From assembly GCA_900552995.1 (NCBI GenBank), contig USBX01000058.1, positions 1 through 6,172 of the forward strand: 6,172 bases of DNA, written 5' to 3'. Below the pieces are notes generated by a model. The model was not told the DNA's origin and did not search any database. It saw nothing but the letters and a program-made list of their open reading frames with translations. The position numbers were made by a program, and so were the translations under genes. Below are positions 4,984 through 6,172 of the stretch, in pieces; within the stretch, counting starts at the first letter, position 1, and every line of letters begins with the position of its first letter. This stretch comes from an uncultured Collinsella sp. GTDB taxonomy: Bacteria; Actinomycetota; Coriobacteriia; Coriobacteriales; Coriobacteriaceae.

Positions 4984-5035
4984 AAAAGAGCGGGCTGAGC
5001 GGGCGAGGCTGCCATTGCTGCCTTGCCCGCTCAGC
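4984..5035 (-). terminator. Terminator-like hairpin after the dipeptidase gene
   Basis: Arms GCTGAGCGGGC (5035-5025, minus strand) and GCCCGCTCAGC (5004-4994) pair perfectly over 11 bases, and after one mismatch the stem extends a few more pairs inward. It begins 7 bases after the stop codon. A short T run (4987-4984) follows 6 bases beyond the stem. Most likely the main terminator of the wall-protein gene, insulating it from the Trp leader promoter. Confidence 0.7.
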
Positions 5036-5042
5036 TAGGACG

Positions 5043-6122
5043 TTACTCCTTATTGCGACGGTAGAGGAAGTAACCGCCCGCGGAGATGACGGCAACGCCA
5101 GCGATGGCGAATGCAGCCACCACGCGGCCATCAAAACGATCACCGGTGGTGGGCAGGCCGCCCTTGGTGTTCGTCTTGTTGGTGGTTACCGTGGTTGTGG
5201 TGTCCGACTTGCCAGGCTTCTCGGGCTTGGTGGTGGGCTGCTCGGGCTTAGCGGGCTGCTCGGGGGTACCGGGCTGCTCAGGAGTACCAGGCTGCTCGGG
5301 AGTGCCAGGCTGATCCGGGGTTACCGGGTCGGTGGCAAGAGCGTCTTTGGCGTAGGTGATGGACACCTTGAGGCCGTTGGTCTCGGTGTTCAGGTCGCTC
5401 GGAGTGAAGGGCTCGTCAAAGTTTCCGGCCTTCTGATAGGCGCGCATCTCCTGGAGCAGGGCCTTGCACTTGACGTAGGTGTTCTCGGTAGCAGCCTTGC
5501 CGGCCTTGTTGGCCAGGGCGGTGCGGCCCTCGGTGGTCGTTTCGGCCAGCATGGCGGCGTCAACTTCCTTGTTCTGCTCGATGAGCTCATTCTGGAGCGC
5601 ATCGAGGTAGGCACGGACGCTGATACCAAGGGTGTCAGGGTTCTCAAAGCAGAGCGAGCTGATGTCCATGAGAACGTAGTTGATTGAGTTCTCGGGCTCC
5701 TCGTTGTACACGACGTCAGTCTGTTTGCAGTGATCGAAGGAGACGGTCTGATCGCTGAAGTACGGGCTGACCTCAGTTATCAGAGCGGAGTACAACGGGA
5801 TGGCGACGGAATACGCAGCGCGGGAGAGCATCTCCCACTGGATGGTGGCAACCTGGGGATCAAGGCCGCGACGAATCTGGAAGAGGTTGATCTCGGTGTT
5901 GCGCTCGGTGCCGATGGCGTAGGCGCCGTCGGTGTTGGCGTTAAGGCCGGGGACATTTTCGCCGCGGTTGCCAAAGGCACGAATCAGCTCAAAGGTGCTC
6001 CAGCCAGACTTGCCAGGCTTGAAGAACAAGGGCTGGATCTCGCTGACGGATGCGCCGACGCTGCCGTTGTCGTTGACGATGGTGTAGTCGGCGTCCTTGG
6101 TAAGCGGGTTCATGAAGTAGTC
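5043..6122 (-). CDS. C69-type dipeptidase with LPXTG wall anchor, 3' part (5' truncated)
   Basis: The last 359 residues of a secreted, cell-wall-anchored protein. The start and catalytic N-terminal Cys lie beyond the right end. The first ~150 residues match the C-terminal half of C69 (PepD-like) Ntn-hydrolase dipeptidases as I recall them: an AFGNRGE...DGAYAIGTERNTEINLFQIR stretch, then WEMLSRAAYSVAIPLYSALITEVSPYF. A helical Lys/Glu/Ala-rich region follows, then a Pro-rich repeat spacer, a Thr-rich stalk, the sortase motif LPTTG (5156-5142), a hydrophobic segment (VVAAFAIAGVAVISAGGYFLY) and the positive tail RRNKE, the complete sorting signal of a Gram-positive wall protein. It would cleave dipeptides at the cell surface. 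The protein ends at TAA 5045-5043, followed by hairpins. Confidence in the wall anchor is higher than in the enzyme family. Confidence 0.8.
   Translation of the reverse strand, partial: DYFMNPLTKDADYTIVNDNGSVGASVSEIQPLFFKPGKSGWSTFELIRAFGNRGENVPGLNANTDGAYAIGTERNTEINLFQIRRGLDPQVATIQWEMLSRAAYSVAIPLYSALITEVSPYFSDQTVSFDHCKQTDVVYNEEPENSINYVLMDISSLCFENPDTLGISVRAYLDALQNELIEQNKEVDAAMLAETTTEGRTALANKAGKAATENTYVKCKALLQEMRAYQKAGNFDEPFTPSDLNTETNGLKVSITYAKDALATDPVTPDQPGTPEQPGTPEQPGTPEQPAKPEQPTTKPEKPGKSDTTTTVTTNKTNTKGGLPTTGDRFDGRVVAAFAIAGVAVISAGGYFLYRRNKE
5235..5324 (-). repeat. Five 18-bp in-frame repeats encoding a Pro-rich spacer
   Basis: Three units (5253-5306) encode Gly-Thr-Pro-Glu-Gln-Pro. They are flanked by variant units encoding Ala-Lys-Pro-Glu-Gln-Pro (5235-5252) and Val-Thr-Pro-Asp-Gln-Pro (5307-5324). 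Such repeats typically span the cell wall between the exported domain and the sortase motif. Near-identity at DNA level (CTGCTC core) makes copy number prone to change by slippage. Confidence 0.9.
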
Positions 6123-6123
6123 T

Positions 6124-6172
6124 CTGTCTCTTATACACATCTCCGAGCCCACGAGACACTCGCTAATCTCGT
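6124..6172 (-). other. Nextera i7 sequencing adapter (artefact)
   Basis: Mosaic end CTGTCTCTTATACACATCT (6124-6142), read-2 primer complement (6143-6157), index ACTCGCTA (6158-6165) and P7 start (6166-6172). It is the reverse complement of the left-end adapter with the same index. Genomic sequence ends at 6123. Confidence 0.97.

Noticed and set aside
4779..5687. A 302-codon plus-strand frame with Gly/Leu-rich repeats
   Set aside because: It is antisense to the dipeptidase and the Trp leader. Its repeats are the complement of the Pro-rich 18-bp units.
1..6172. A mobile element bounded by 47-bp terminal inverted repeats
   Set aside because: The repeats are Nextera adapter, mosaic end and index sequence. 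No transposase is present and both edge genes are simply truncated.

Overview
The window is one 6,076-base piece of genomic DNA (48-6123) with an Illumina Nextera adapter at each end. The adapters form a perfect terminal inverted repeat that is technical, not biological, and both outermost genes are cut by it. The DNA is GC-rich. Its gene content (a self-contained ECF vitamin/amino-acid transporter with a fused double ATPase, an LPXTG-anchored C69-type dipeptidase, an Asp/Glu racemase family enzyme) and its GGGACAG / GGGGACGTTCTT-type intergenic repeats suggest a gut Coriobacteriia member, most likely Collinsella or a relative. That assignment is inferred from gene style, not from a marker gene.

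Layout, left to right: the 3' end of an unrecognised plus-strand gene (49-354); a short intergenic with hairpin, promoter and palindrome; a plus-strand amino-acid racemase (439-1185); a repeat-like stretch and a bidirectional terminator (1199-1281). A minus-strand transport operon follows, transcribed from about 4910 leftwards: a 22-residue leader peptide with three consecutive Trp codons, an attenuator, an ECF S component (4642-4070), a fused EcfA-EcfA' ATPase (3801-2050) and EcfT (2057-1311). A cluster of hairpin-forming repeats lies between the S component and the ATPase. To the right is the 3' part of a minus-strand, sortase-anchored dipeptidase (6122-5043) with its terminators.

The main finding is the leader. 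It has a good ribosome binding site, a short ORF with Trp-Trp-Trp, mutually exclusive pairings around the Trp codons and the stop codon, and an intrinsic terminator before the S component. This is the layout of a classical ribosome-mediated tryptophan attenuator, here controlling an ECF transporter rather than biosynthesis genes. It predicts that the transporter imports tryptophan or a close relative and is made when charged tRNA-Trp is scarce. The three transporter proteins contain a single Trp in about 1,021 residues, which fits expression under Trp starvation. A second feature of the leader, a 19-base segment almost perfectly complementary to sequence beyond the terminator, is unexplained.

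The wall-anchored dipeptidase next door could release free amino acids outside the cell, and the racemase acts on amino acids, so amino-acid acquisition and handling is a loose common theme. Only the leader, S component, ATPase and EcfT are arranged as one operon.
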